A stretch of DNA of 64,000 nucleotides, from positions 62,001-126,000 of the forward strand of contig NZ_CCDG010000040.1 of NCBI RefSeq assembly GCF_000723885.1, in the 5' to 3' direction. This document shows, one piece after another, positions 51,117 to 57,975 of the stretch. The notes below the pieces were generated by a model. The model was not told the DNA's origin, searched no databases, and was given only the letters and a program-made list of their open reading frames with translations. A program made the translations under genes and the position numbers. Numbering within the stretch: position 1 is the stretch's first letter; each line of letters starts with the position of its first letter. The stretch comes from Paenibacillus camerounensis. GTDB lineage: Bacteria > Bacillota > Bacilli > Paenibacillales > Paenibacillaceae.

Positions 51117-52112
51117 TTAACGGGATTTTGTAGCGGCACGCTCTTCCATCATATCGGCAATATCCTCAATCTGTCCCTCTACCGAGATCGGATCGGAGAA
51201 GTAGAAACGGTAGCCGTCAAATTCATACAGCTCGTTCTGTTTAACTGCTTCAACCGTTCCCCATACCGGATCCTTCCCGTAGTCATAGCTTTCCTTTGAT
51301 GCATCAACAGCCATGAAGATATGATCACCTGCGTATTCATTAACCACCTCACTGGAAACTGTCATCCATCCTACCTTGGGGTCCATATCCCGGACAACGT
51401 TCCCATTCATCGGCATCTCCAGTTCGCCATGAATGGTTTTGCCGGTATAGGCATTTCCGTAAAGGGTAACATCCTTCATCAGGCCTCCATCAAATACGGT
51501 AACCGTCTCGCCTTCTTTTAGCACGGCATTCACCCGTTTTTTGGCGACGGCAAGCTTCTCATCAAATGCAGACAGCCAGCTTTCCGCCTCCTGCTGCTTA
51601 TTCAATATTTCTCCAAGCTGCATTACCTGCTCATGAAGGTTGGTGTTCACTTCGAGATAGACGGTTGGGGCAATTTGTGAATAGGCTTCGTATTTTTCCG
51701 CATCGCCTGTCACAATCAGGTCAGGATTAAGCGATATAATGGCCTCCAGATTGTCTGAGACATCGGTGATACCGTCTACCATGCCGTCCAGATACGGATT
51801 TTTCATAAATAATCCATTGCTTCCAACCGGCTTGATATCCATCGCCAACAGGTACCCAAGATAGAAATCCGTAACCGTCCGCTGTGGACTAGCCGGAACC
51901 TCAACCTTGCCCATCGTTGTTGTAACCACCCGTGTGCCGGATGAGCTGTCTGCAACCGGGGAAGCCGTTGCTTCTACCGACGCCTGCGGCTGTGAAGTTG
52001 TTTCGGCAGCACTCGCTGCGTTATTGATATTGCCTCCACCTCCGCAAGCACCAAGCACTAAGCCAAAAGCCAGCAGAAGCACCGCTGGAACACTCTTTCT
52101 TTTGTTAAACAT
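51117..52112 (-). CDS. Iron-siderophore ABC transporter binding lipoprotein (internal start of the same frame)
   Basis: Internal ATG 52112 with GGAGGG at 52124-52129. 331 residues: Lys/Arg-rich N-terminus, hydrophobic core, lipobox LGAC followed by GGGGN linker; then VPASPQRTVTDFYLGYLLAMDIKPVG, ISLNPDLIVTGDAEKYEAYSQIAPTV and an FhuD/FepB-like C-terminal lobe. It should capture ferric siderophore at the outer face of the membrane. The Fur box and promoter just upstream make this the more probable independent gene product. No fhuB/fhuG permease genes are next to it. Confidence 0.88.
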   Translation of the reverse strand: MFNKRKSVPAVLLLAFGLVLGACGGGGNINNAASAAETTSQPQASVEATASPVADSSSGTRVVTTTMGKVEVPASPQRTVTDFYLGYLLAMDIKPVGSNGLFMKNPYLDGMVDGITDVSDNLEAIISLNPDLIVTGDAEKYEAYSQIAPTVYLEVNTNLHEQVMQLGEILNKQQEAESWLSAFDEKLAVAKKRVNAVLKEGETVTVFDGGLMKDVTLYGNAYTGKTIHGELEMPMNGNVVRDMDPKVGWMTVSSEVVNEYAGDHIFMAVDASKESYDYGKDPVWGTVEAVKQNELYEFDGYRFYFSDPISVEGQIEDIADMMEERAATKSR

Positions 52113-53096
52113 AGGTGTCGACCCTCCATCGCTATATTGACCGTTAGACCGATCATTGTAGTGATAATAATTCTCATTATCACAACTAGCAATATAGCAT
52201 GGCTGTTCAGGGCCAACAATAGGTTTTCTTCCTGTATCTAATGTAAAATCCTCATTCCGGAGCCGCTTGCGGTACAAAGCCGGGGAAATTCCTTTTTGCT
52301 TCTTAAACGCATTGCTGAAATAATACACATCCTGATAGCCGACCGCGGCGGCAATCGCACGCACCGTAAGCTTCGTTCCGGCCAGCAGTTCACAGGCCTT
52401 CTGGATCCGCAGCCGGATCAGGCAGTCAATCGGTCCGCGGTCCAGCACCTGCTTAAAGCAATTAGACAGATGACCCGGACTTCTATTTATCACTACGGCT
52501 AGAGAATCGAGGGTGTGCGCTGCAGAATAATGCTGCAGCATATATTCCAGAGTCTGGGTAACCAGCTGGGCCGGACTTGCAGCTATCGAAGCAGGCTGCC
52601 TGGCATGATACTGCTCGATTACCTGGGAAACCCAGTGATAGAACAATGCTTTTACAGGCAGCACTCCCGTCTGCTCCGGATACTGGCTTAACTCCAGCAT
52701 GCTGCCAAGTGAATCGTACATATTGACCGGCTGATCCGGGTTTACATGATAGCTTGTCCGGAACGGATTACACTTGTCCAGCAACAGCTGATCTTCAGCA
52801 CTCATTCTCCCTGTATCCGCCTCGTACAGCACAATGCTGTATTCTGCTCCGCCTACTCCTGCACTTACTTCAAAAAAGCTTTTGGCCGGAGCATGAAGCA
52901 GCTGCATACTGTGCATCGGATAGCTGTGCTGATCCAGCAGGACCAAAGAACTTCCTTTGCCTACGCAAAGAAAGCCGCTGGATTTAAAAGCGACCGATCT
53001 CCGCTCACCTGCTCCGAGTGTAAATCTCTTAACTTCTATGTTATGGATGAAGGCCTGATCCCATAACCGGATGTGTTCGTGCTGGTCTAGTAGCAT
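51117..53096 (-). CDS. AraC regulator reading in frame into a siderophore-binding lipoprotein (apparent fusion)
   Basis: A single uninterrupted frame of 659 codons from ATG 53096. Residues about 1-180 are a sensor-like domain. About 185-285 are an AraC HTH pair (LDSLAVVINRSPGHLSNCF; VRAIAAAVGYQDVYYFSNAF). About 285-328 is a linker of atypical composition (ASCDNENYYHYNDRSNGQYS). From residue 329 (MFNKRKSVPAVLLLAFGLVL) comes a full signal peptide, lipobox LGAC and an FhuD/BtuF-type binding domain. The linker DNA holds a sigma-A promoter and a Fur box. B. subtilis Btr is a genuine AraC/binding-protein fusion, but without an internal signal peptide. Either the regulator lost its stop codon or both fused and separate products are made. 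Confidence 0.75.
   Translation of the reverse strand: MLLDQHEHIRLWDQAFIHNIEVKRFTLGAGERRSVAFKSSGFLCVGKGSSLVLLDQHSYPMHSMQLLHAPAKSFFEVSAGVGGAEYSIVLYEADTGRMSAEDQLLLDKCNPFRTSYHVNPDQPVNMYDSLGSMLELSQYPEQTGVLPVKALFYHWVSQVIEQYHARQPASIAASPAQLVTQTLEYMLQHYSAAHTLDSLAVVINRSPGHLSNCFKQVLDRGPIDCLIRLRIQKACELLAGTKLTVRAIAAAVGYQDVYYFSNAFKKQKGISPALYRKRLRNEDFTLDTGRKPIVGPEQPCYIASCDNENYYHYNDRSNGQYSDGGSTPMFNKRKSVPAVLLLAFGLVLGACGGGGNINNAASAAETTSQPQASVEATASPVADSSSGTRVVTTTMGKVEVPASPQRTVTDFYLGYLLAMDIKPVGSNGLFMKNPYLDGMVDGITDVSDNLEAIISLNPDLIVTGDAEKYEAYSQIAPTVYLEVNTNLHEQVMQLGEILNKQQEAESWLSAFDEKLAVAKKRVNAVLKEGETVTVFDGGLMKDVTLYGNAYTGKTIHGELEMPMNGNVVRDMDPKVGWMTVSSEVVNEYAGDHIFMAVDASKESYDYGKDPVWGTVEAVKQNELYEFDGYRFYFSDPISVEGQIEDIADMMEERAATKSR
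52161..52219 (-). promoter_or_regulatory. Fur-regulated promoter inside the AraC frame
   Basis: - strand order: -35 TTGTTG (52219-52214), 17-base spacer, -10 TATATT (52196-52191), then the Fur box at 52161-52183. The Fur box is GTGATAAT-N7-ATTATCAC, a perfect 8+8 dyad overlapping the start of transcription. The lipoprotein ATG (52112) lies about 50 bp further. All of this is translated in frame as the AraC C-terminal linker. Confidence 0.88.
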
Positions 53097-53140
53097 GGCA
53101 GCTTGTTCACCTCAATTTATTCAGTCATTTCTTTATGCGG

Positions 53141-53194
53141 ATACCGGCTTACCAGCCTGAAAGGTGGTAAGCCGGTATTTTTAGCCTTTATAAT
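53141..53194 (+). promoter_or_regulatory. 14-bp perfect inverted repeat over the lytTR promoter
   Basis: ATACCGGCTTACCA (53141-53154), 10-base loop, TGGTAAGCCGGTAT (53165-53178), TTTTT. A perfect TATAAT follows at 53189-53194 with the -35 window inside the right arm. Could be an operator over the lytTR -35 or a + strand terminator isolating the lytTR leader from divergent araC activity. Confidence 0.6.
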
Positions 53195-53225
53195 AAAGTG
53201 TACTCTTATTAAAGCAGGTGTCGAC

Positions 53226-53663
53226 ATGAAAATCTCAATCGAACAGATCGCCAGAGAACAGGAAGAAGAAATTATTATCCGCTGCCATGAGGAGGATGAA
53301 GAAATCCAAGGCATTGTACATAGGCTGCAGACAGACAGTCTCGTGCTGCTTGGTTACCAGAAGGAACGGGTCCACCGGATCAGGCTTAGGGATATTTATT
53401 ATTTTGAGGCTGTAGACGGAAAGGTGTTCATTTACTGCAGGAGCAGCGTGTACGAGGTCAAGCAAAAGCTCTATGAGCTGGAGGCCTTGTGCAGCAGGCT
53501 GAGCTGCTTTCGCGCATCCAAGTCTACCGTACTGAACATCGCCAAAATCGACATGGTTCGTCCGACAATCAGCGGCCGGTTCGAAGCTGTACTGGATAAC
53601 GGGGAACGTGTGGTCATCTCCAGACAATACGTGCCTGTACTCAAAAATATGCTGGGATTATAG
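53226..53663 (+). CDS. LytTR-domain DNA-binding regulator
   Basis: A 145-residue protein from ATG 53226 with AGCAGGTG upstream; an open frame from 53103 includes the promoter and is not used. N-terminal helical part (about 1-45) rich in Glu, then the LytTR beta-fold: IRLRDIYYFEAVDGKVFIYC, YELEALCSRLSCFRASKSTVLNIAKIDMVRPTISGRFEAVLDNGERVVISRQY. No receiver domain is present. It is paired 11 bp upstream of a DUF3021 membrane protein, the arrangement known for LytTR regulatory systems (such as streptococcal HdrRM/BrsRM), where the membrane partner inhibits the regulator. Confidence 0.93.
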   Translation: MKISIEQIAREQEEEIIIRCHEEDEEIQGIVHRLQTDSLVLLGYQKERVHRIRLRDIYYFEAVDGKVFIYCRSSVYEVKQKLYELEALCSRLSCFRASKSTVLNIAKIDMVRPTISGRFEAVLDNGERVVISRQYVPVLKNMLGL

Positions 53664-53674
53664 GGGGAAAGCGC

Positions 53675-54112
53675 ATGAAGCCGGCACAACTGATAAAAGG
53701 GCTGCTAACCGACTTTTTAATGATTTTTGCAACTGTTATTATCATCATCACTATCCTAAGATCGCTCTTTTACCCTGACGAGGCCTTTGAGCTGACAACC
53801 GTTTATATCATAATGGGGTTTTCACTGGTCAGCACATTAATCGGAATTATCCTCTATACGCCTGAAGGGGTAAGCGAGCGGAATATGCGGATCAGGGTTA
53901 TCATCCACTTTGCCGCTCTGGAGGTGATTCTGGTCTCTCTGGCGCTCGTGACCGGGATGTCAAAGGGGGTTGTACCTACGGCCATTATGGCTGTGCAGAT
54001 TGCCGTAGTCTATGCTATCATCCGGCTGTTATCCTGGCAGCAGGATAAAAAAGAAGCGGAGCAGATTAACGAAAAGCTCCAGCTGCTGAGGACGGATAGA
54101 CGGCAGGATTAA
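53675..54112 (+). CDS. DUF3021 membrane protein, partner of the LytTR regulator
   Basis: A 145-residue integral membrane protein. Four hydrophobic segments: about 13-33, 44-63, 74-94 and 101-120, with a charged C-terminal tail (WQQDKKEAEQINEKLQ). GGGGGAA before ATG 53675. DUF3021 proteins recur next to small LytTR genes; in characterised LytTR regulatory systems the membrane protein holds the regulator inactive until a signal is sensed. The genes activated are unknown; the alpha/beta hydrolase downstream is a candidate by position. Confidence 0.88.
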   Translation: MKPAQLIKGLLTDFLMIFATVIIIITILRSLFYPDEAFELTTVYIIMGFSLVSTLIGIILYTPEGVSERNMRIRVIIHFAALEVILVSLALVTGMSKGVVPTAIMAVQIAVVYAIIRLLSWQQDKKEAEQINEKLQLLRTDRRQD

Positions 54113-54244
54113 ACACCTATTCAGGTTATTTTTACAGCTTATCGGCCTGTAGCTACAGCTTATTGAATTTCTATTTATTTCTCTCCGGCGGTTTCATAAG
54201 ATGAACCCAAGAACTTACTTCACACCGGAGGAGATAATAAGAAG

Positions 54245-55555
54245 ATGGAACTAGTATTGTTCGGAATTGTATTTATTATTGAGTTTGCTTTGACTGTATA
54301 CTGTCTGGTAACGAAGCAGACGCACAGGAAATTAAAGAGCCTGGTTAGAATTGCTGAATTTATCGTATTGGCAACGCTAATTCTGCTCCCAGTAATTGAA
54401 TGGAGCTTTTATTGGATTGTATGCACAGGTCTGCTGTTCCTTCTGGCTGTGAAAGGCTTGATTTCGCTGATTCGGCAGTCTAAAACAACTCTGCGTGTGT
54501 TCAAACGCTCTGCCACTCTGGCAAAAGCAATCCTTCTGCTCATTATGCTGACATTGGCCTTTACACCTGTTCTGCTCTTTCCGCAATATCGGTTGCCGGA
54601 GGTAACCGGTGACTATCCTGTCGCAACAGCTGTGTACACCTACACTGACAAGAGCCGGATAGAGCAATTTACAGATGCGGGTGAGCACAGGCAGGTAAAT
54701 GTGGAGTTCTGGTACCCGGAGCAGGCTGATGGTACTTATCCGCTGCTGGTATTTTCCCATGGGGCATACGGGATCAGGTATAGCAACACCTCAACCTTTA
54801 CGGAGCTTGCCAGTCACGGTTATGTTGTCGCTTCAATCGACCACCCTTATCATTCCTTTTATACAGAATCCGAGGATGGGAAGCTGACGATGATCAGCCC
54901 GGATTATTTTCAGGAAGCCAATGATATTAACAAGGCTGGAGTGTACACGGCTCAAGAGTTTGACGGAATCATTCAAAAATGGATGAAGCTGCGCACAGGC
55001 GACATGAGTTTGGTCATTGATACAGTGGTGGAGATGGCCGCAAAGGAGGACAGCCCTGCTGTCTATCAGCTGGTTGATCCGGCCAAAATCGGGGTATTCG
55101 GCCACTCGATGGGCGGCGCAGCCAGTGTCTGGCTCGGGCGTGAGCGCGGTGACCTCGGTGCCGTTGTCAATCTGGACGGCCCGCTGTTCAGCGAGCTTAT
55201 TTATGACCAGGCAGCGGACCATTTTACCGCAGCTATCAAAGCCTATAACATCCCGCTGCTTAATATTTACTCCGACGATGTCTGGAAGCAGCTTGACTAT
55301 GTCACTGTGTATGCCGGCAACAAAACGGCTGAACAAACTTTCGCCGATGTATACTCCGTGCATTTTCAGGGAGCCAATCACATGAGCCTGACCGATCTTC
55401 CGCTGTTCTCCCCGATTCTGGCTAATATGATGCCGGTCGGAAAAGCGGTCATTGATAAATACTACTGCATCGAGAACATGAATCAGCTGGTGCTGCAGTT
55501 TTTTGATTATACGCTGAAGGGGATTGGCAGGTTTACGCCGAAGGCGGAGTATTAG
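54245..55555 (+). CDS. Membrane-anchored alpha/beta hydrolase (PAF-acetylhydrolase/DLH-like)
   Basis: A 436-residue protein. N-terminal region has four hydrophobic helices (about 3-22, 37-55, 56-76, 97-117). The catalytic part (about 150-430) has FSHGAYGIRYSN (oxyanion region), the nucleophile elbow GVFGHSMGGAASVW, and a late His in GANHMSLTDLPLF. Resembles dienelactone hydrolase or platelet-activating-factor acetylhydrolase, but bacterial members act on unknown esters. GGAGG precedes ATG 54245. Downstream of the LytTR/DUF3021 pair by 132 bp. The stop overlaps a convergent 52-codon gene by four bases. Confidence 0.88.
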   Translation: MELVLFGIVFIIEFALTVYCLVTKQTHRKLKSLVRIAEFIVLATLILLPVIEWSFYWIVCTGLLFLLAVKGLISLIRQSKTTLRVFKRSATLAKAILLLIMLTLAFTPVLLFPQYRLPEVTGDYPVATAVYTYTDKSRIEQFTDAGEHRQVNVEFWYPEQADGTYPLLVFSHGAYGIRYSNTSTFTELASHGYVVASIDHPYHSFYTESEDGKLTMISPDYFQEANDINKAGVYTAQEFDGIIQKWMKLRTGDMSLVIDTVVEMAAKEDSPAVYQLVDPAKIGVFGHSMGGAASVWLGRERGDLGAVVNLDGPLFSELIYDQAADHFTAAIKAYNIPLLNIYSDDVWKQLDYVTVYAGNKTAEQTFADVYSVHFQGANHMSLTDLPLFSPILANMMPVGKAVIDKYYCIENMNQLVLQFFDYTLKGIGRFTPKAEY

Positions 55556-55710
55556 CTATTGGCTGAGCTGTTAATCATTCTTTTCCGAAGTTTAGAAAGT
55601 CCAAAAAATATAAGTAAGGTTACTCCTGCGAATATCGGCATTGATGAAGCAAATAACATAACTGCAATGATAAATAGCAGAATTCTTATAACCTGAATGG
55701 CAAGCAACAT
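55552..55710 (-). CDS. Small membrane protein, 52 residues, unknown
   Basis: ATG 55710, preceded by a perfect AAAGGAG (55724-55718) seven bases away. Reads MLLAIQVIRILLFIIAVMLF..AGVTLLIFFGLSKLRKRMINSS. Two hydrophobic helices (about 3-20 and 26-39) and a basic C-terminal tail (KLRKRM), so N-in or N-out topology is uncertain. Its stop TAA overlaps the hydrolase stop on the other strand by four bases. It lies just after the YiaAB-like gene and its terminator. Family not recognised. Confidence 0.6.
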   Translation of the reverse strand: MLLAIQVIRILLFIIAVMLFASSMPIFAGVTLLIFFGLSKLRKRMINSSANS

Positions 55711-55731
55711 ATGAAAACTCCTTTAATATTA

Positions 55732-55766
55732 GTTTTAAAAGGCCCATCCCAGGATGGACCTTCTTG
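55732..55766 (-). terminator. Terminator of the YiaAB-like gene
   Basis: On the - strand AAGG-T-CCATCC pairs with GGATGG-G-CCTT followed by TTTAAAAC. It sits between the YiaAB-like gene and the small membrane-protein gene. Confidence 0.75.
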
Positions 55767-55780
55767 TTGAAAAGCTTTTA

Positions 55781-56257
55781 TTATCCCTGATAATCTCTTT
55801 TGGATTCCAGCTCGGCCAGAATATCCTTATCTTCCGCATTGTCCCGGGTAACCTTCTGCACGCCGATTGCACTATACGAGATCAGCAGGATAACAGCGAC
55901 GTAGTATCCTTTTACATTTAACTGAAATGGAGCATTGTACAGGCCAATAAAGAACATACCGTAGCCGATAACCAGCCCGGCTATTGCCATCCCTGTAAAA
56001 GCTGCCGTATTTCTCATCCGGTGCTTCGGATTCTCCAGGCGGATCTCTCTATCCTCCGTATTGTCCCGGACGACCTTCTGCATAACGATACAGCTGATCG
56101 TAATGAGCACCATACACAGAATATAATAACCCTTTACATTCAGCTCCCAGCTGTCATTGTAGACACCCAGGCAGAATAAGAACAGGCCTGCTGCCAAGGC
56201 AAAATAAGAGGCCAAGGTGAAGGCAGTCGTATTACGCTTGCGGTACGTTTGATTCAT
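55781..56257 (-). CDS. Duplicated YiaA/YiaB-type membrane protein
   Basis: A 158-residue protein with two YiaAB two-helix units: residues about 7-65 (AFTLASYFALAAGLFLFCLGVYN, LNVKGYYILCMVL, QKVVRDNTEDRE) and about 80-140 (AFTGMAIAGLVIGYGMFFIGLYN, LNVKGYYVAVILL, QKVTRDNAEDKD). Four helices in total, and a conserved (M/V)QKV(V/T)RDN(T/A)ED after each second helix. ATG 56257 with GGGGGGAG upstream; a longer reading at 56278 uses GTG. E. coli YiaA/YiaB are single units of unknown function; tandem fusion is not rare in Bacillales. Confidence 0.88.
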   Translation of the reverse strand: MNQTYRKRNTTAFTLASYFALAAGLFLFCLGVYNDSWELNVKGYYILCMVLITISCIVMQKVVRDNTEDREIRLENPKHRMRNTAAFTGMAIAGLVIGYGMFFIGLYNAPFQLNVKGYYVAVILLISYSAIGVQKVTRDNAEDKDILAELESKRDYQG

Positions 56258-56478
56258 CTGCTCAGTTCTCCCCCCCACTGCAATATGGAATGCATCATTC
56301 CTCCTCCACTATACCCTGAAAGTTCGGTGAAATTCTACCATAATTTATAGAGGATAGGGCCGTGAAAGCGGCGGTACGAAGCCTGCGGAGGATTGATGAA
56401 CCATGCTGTGACTGGAACCCCGGGACGAATTCCATCGTCTCTTATGACTCCTTGAACCGGCATGTGTTGATATGAATC

Positions 56479-57456
56479 TTATTCAATATACCGCATGGCA
56501 CGCTCTGTATGATATCTGGACAGATTCCTTGAAAACTGCTGATCCGGATATCCGCGGTGCAGCAGCTTCAGGCCTGCTGAGATTAATGCGATATGATGAT
56601 GGAACCGGTAGAACCGCATTCTGTCAGGATCAAGGGAATCGTTCTGCAAATAGCGGTAATACTCGCCGAATCTGAATTCCAGAAAGCTATGCTCATGCTC
56701 GATATCAAAAAACCGCACGCCCTCAATATCAATCAGATAGGGTTCCAGCCTCTCATTCACCAGCAGATGGTCTGGACCGAGTTCGTCATGGATCAGCCCG
56801 TATTCTGTCCTTGGGCTGATCCTGGCTGCAAACTCCTCCAGTTTATCCAGCAGCTTCCCTTGGTTAGTATTAATGAGGTCAATATACTGCACTGCGTAAG
56901 CTAACTGCAGCTTTGCATTATCCTGCAGCACCAGATGACATTGGCCTATATTGTGCCCGCGCTCAGGCTGCTCCGGTGCCCCGAAGGTGTCTCTTTTAAT
57001 GCCGTGCATTGCAGTTACCAGAGCCCTGACCTGCTGCAAAACATGCTCCTTAACCTCCGGATCAGGATGGCTGAAATAGGCTTCTGCTTTTTGCCCGTCT
57101 ATATATTCAACCAGCGCATAATCAAACGTATAATCCGTTCTGTCATTATTCACGTTATAAAGCGCCGGCGTGCGGATGGAATGTTCCTTCAAAAACCTGT
57201 TGCTGGACGTAAACAGGCCGCTGCCATATGAACCTGCATTGATTGTATTTTGTTCGATTTCCTGCTGAAAAAAATTCATAGACAGGTCCCACACATAAAG
57301 CACACAGCTGAAACCGTTCGTGCAGTCTACCTTATAGACTACCTTTTGGGCACCGCCATGCATTCTGGACACACCTGAAACAGTGTATGAGCTTCCAAGC
57401 ACCCCACTCACATATTTTTGCAACGCATCAGGGTTAAGGTGACCGCTAACATTCAT
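56479..57456 (-). CDS. Aminoglycoside phosphotransferase-fold kinase
   Basis: A 325-residue kinase-like protein. ATG 57456 with GGAGTG upstream; five codons longer is possible. N-lobe MHGGAQKVVYKVDC with the ATP-site Lys region; Brenner-type catalytic loop YGLIHDELGPDHLLVN (HxDxxxxN) and the metal-binding DIEGVRFFDIEHEH (DxE in place of DFG). The Asp-to-Glu/Ile alteration is frequent in the choline/APH superfamily (Pfam APH). Likely phosphorylates a small metabolite or antibiotic; true resistance is not supported. Context (membrane YiaAB-like upstream, mgl operon downstream) does not help. Confidence 0.85.
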   Translation of the reverse strand: MNVSGHLNPDALQKYVSGVLGSSYTVSGVSRMHGGAQKVVYKVDCTNGFSCVLYVWDLSMNFFQQEIEQNTINAGSYGSGLFTSSNRFLKEHSIRTPALYNVNNDRTDYTFDYALVEYIDGQKAEAYFSHPDPEVKEHVLQQVRALVTAMHGIKRDTFGAPEQPERGHNIGQCHLVLQDNAKLQLAYAVQYIDLINTNQGKLLDKLEEFAARISPRTEYGLIHDELGPDHLLVNERLEPYLIDIEGVRFFDIEHEHSFLEFRFGEYYRYLQNDSLDPDRMRFYRFHHHIALISAGLKLLHRGYPDQQFSRNLSRYHTERAMRYIE

Positions 57457-57583
57457 TGAACAACACTCCAATCATCTGTATTGCCGGCTACCCCAATGTA
57501 TAATATCCCCGCGCAAAAATATAGACTGTTTCTTTCCGTTCTGCTATGATGTTGAATAAGGTCTTTGTAAAAATGTCTATACG

Positions 57584-57625
57584 CAGCAGCCGCTCGATTT
57601 GATCGAGTCGGCTGCTTTTTTGTTG
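57584..57625 (+). terminator. Terminator-like hairpin, + strand
   Basis: AGCAGCCG-CTCGATTTGATCGAG-TCGGCTGCT followed by TTTTTTG. No + strand gene lies immediately upstream, so it is either the end of an unrecognised short transcript or a relic. Confidence 0.6.
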
Positions 57626-57748
57626 CTGTCTGTCCCCCTTATGTCCTTCTTAGCCAGGCTTTACCCAAAGCTTGTTGTGCTTTTAGGCTTTTGTTTTTCT
57701 TGGTTTTTTTTCTTGGCGTTTTGTTTCGGAGCGCAGCAATCGAAACAC

Positions 57749-57788
57749 AAAAAGCGTTTGCTATGTACTATCAGCAAACGCTTTTTGC
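57749..57788. terminator. Perfect 13-bp stem hairpin
   Basis: AAAAAGCGTTTGC (about 57750-57762) pairs with GCAAACGCTTTTT (about 57774-57786) around a 12-base loop. A/T tracts on both sides permit termination in either direction, so it is a likely end of the mgl transcript together with 57810-57965. Confidence 0.7.
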
Positions 57789-57809
57789 TGCTTCCCCCCA
57801 CCTTGGCGA

Positions 57810-57965
57810 GGTGATGGGAGTAACGGAGGGAAAGTTTGGAGCTGGAGGAGCGGAGCGTCCGCCTTTATGTTTGGATTTCTACCGCGATTAGCGGTTCAAA
57901 TCAGGAAATCCAAACATAACAGCGGCCGGAAGCCCAAAGCTTTCCCGGAGTTACGCCCAATCACC
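57810..57965 (-). repeat. 156-bp nested inverted repeat (hairpin element copy A)
   Basis: Outer arms GGTGATGGGAGTAAC and GTTACGCCCAATCACC; middle arms GGGAAAGTTTGG and CCAAAGCTTTCCC; inner stem ATGTTTGGATTTC (57867-57879) with GAAATCCAAACAT (57905-57917), a perfect 13-bp match. Apical ACCGC/GCGGT and a side hairpin GCGGA-CGC-TCCGC complete the fold. It begins 10 bp after the mglC stop, in the mgl sense strand. Copies B and C at 46271-46356 and 46453-46526 share the inner stem with compensatory changes. The rest of 57457-57809 holds only the two hairpins noted and no supported gene. Confidence 0.85.
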
Positions 57966-57975
57966 GAGCAGAGCG

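Noticed and set aside
56479..57456. Calling the APH-fold protein an aminoglycoside-resistance enzyme
   Set aside because: Only superfamily motifs are present; no resistance context or subtype-specific residues can be seen.
57599..57814. A 71-codon hydrophobic frame on the + strand
   Set aside because: TTG start inside a terminator hairpin without an RBS, and it runs through a second terminator-like hairpin.
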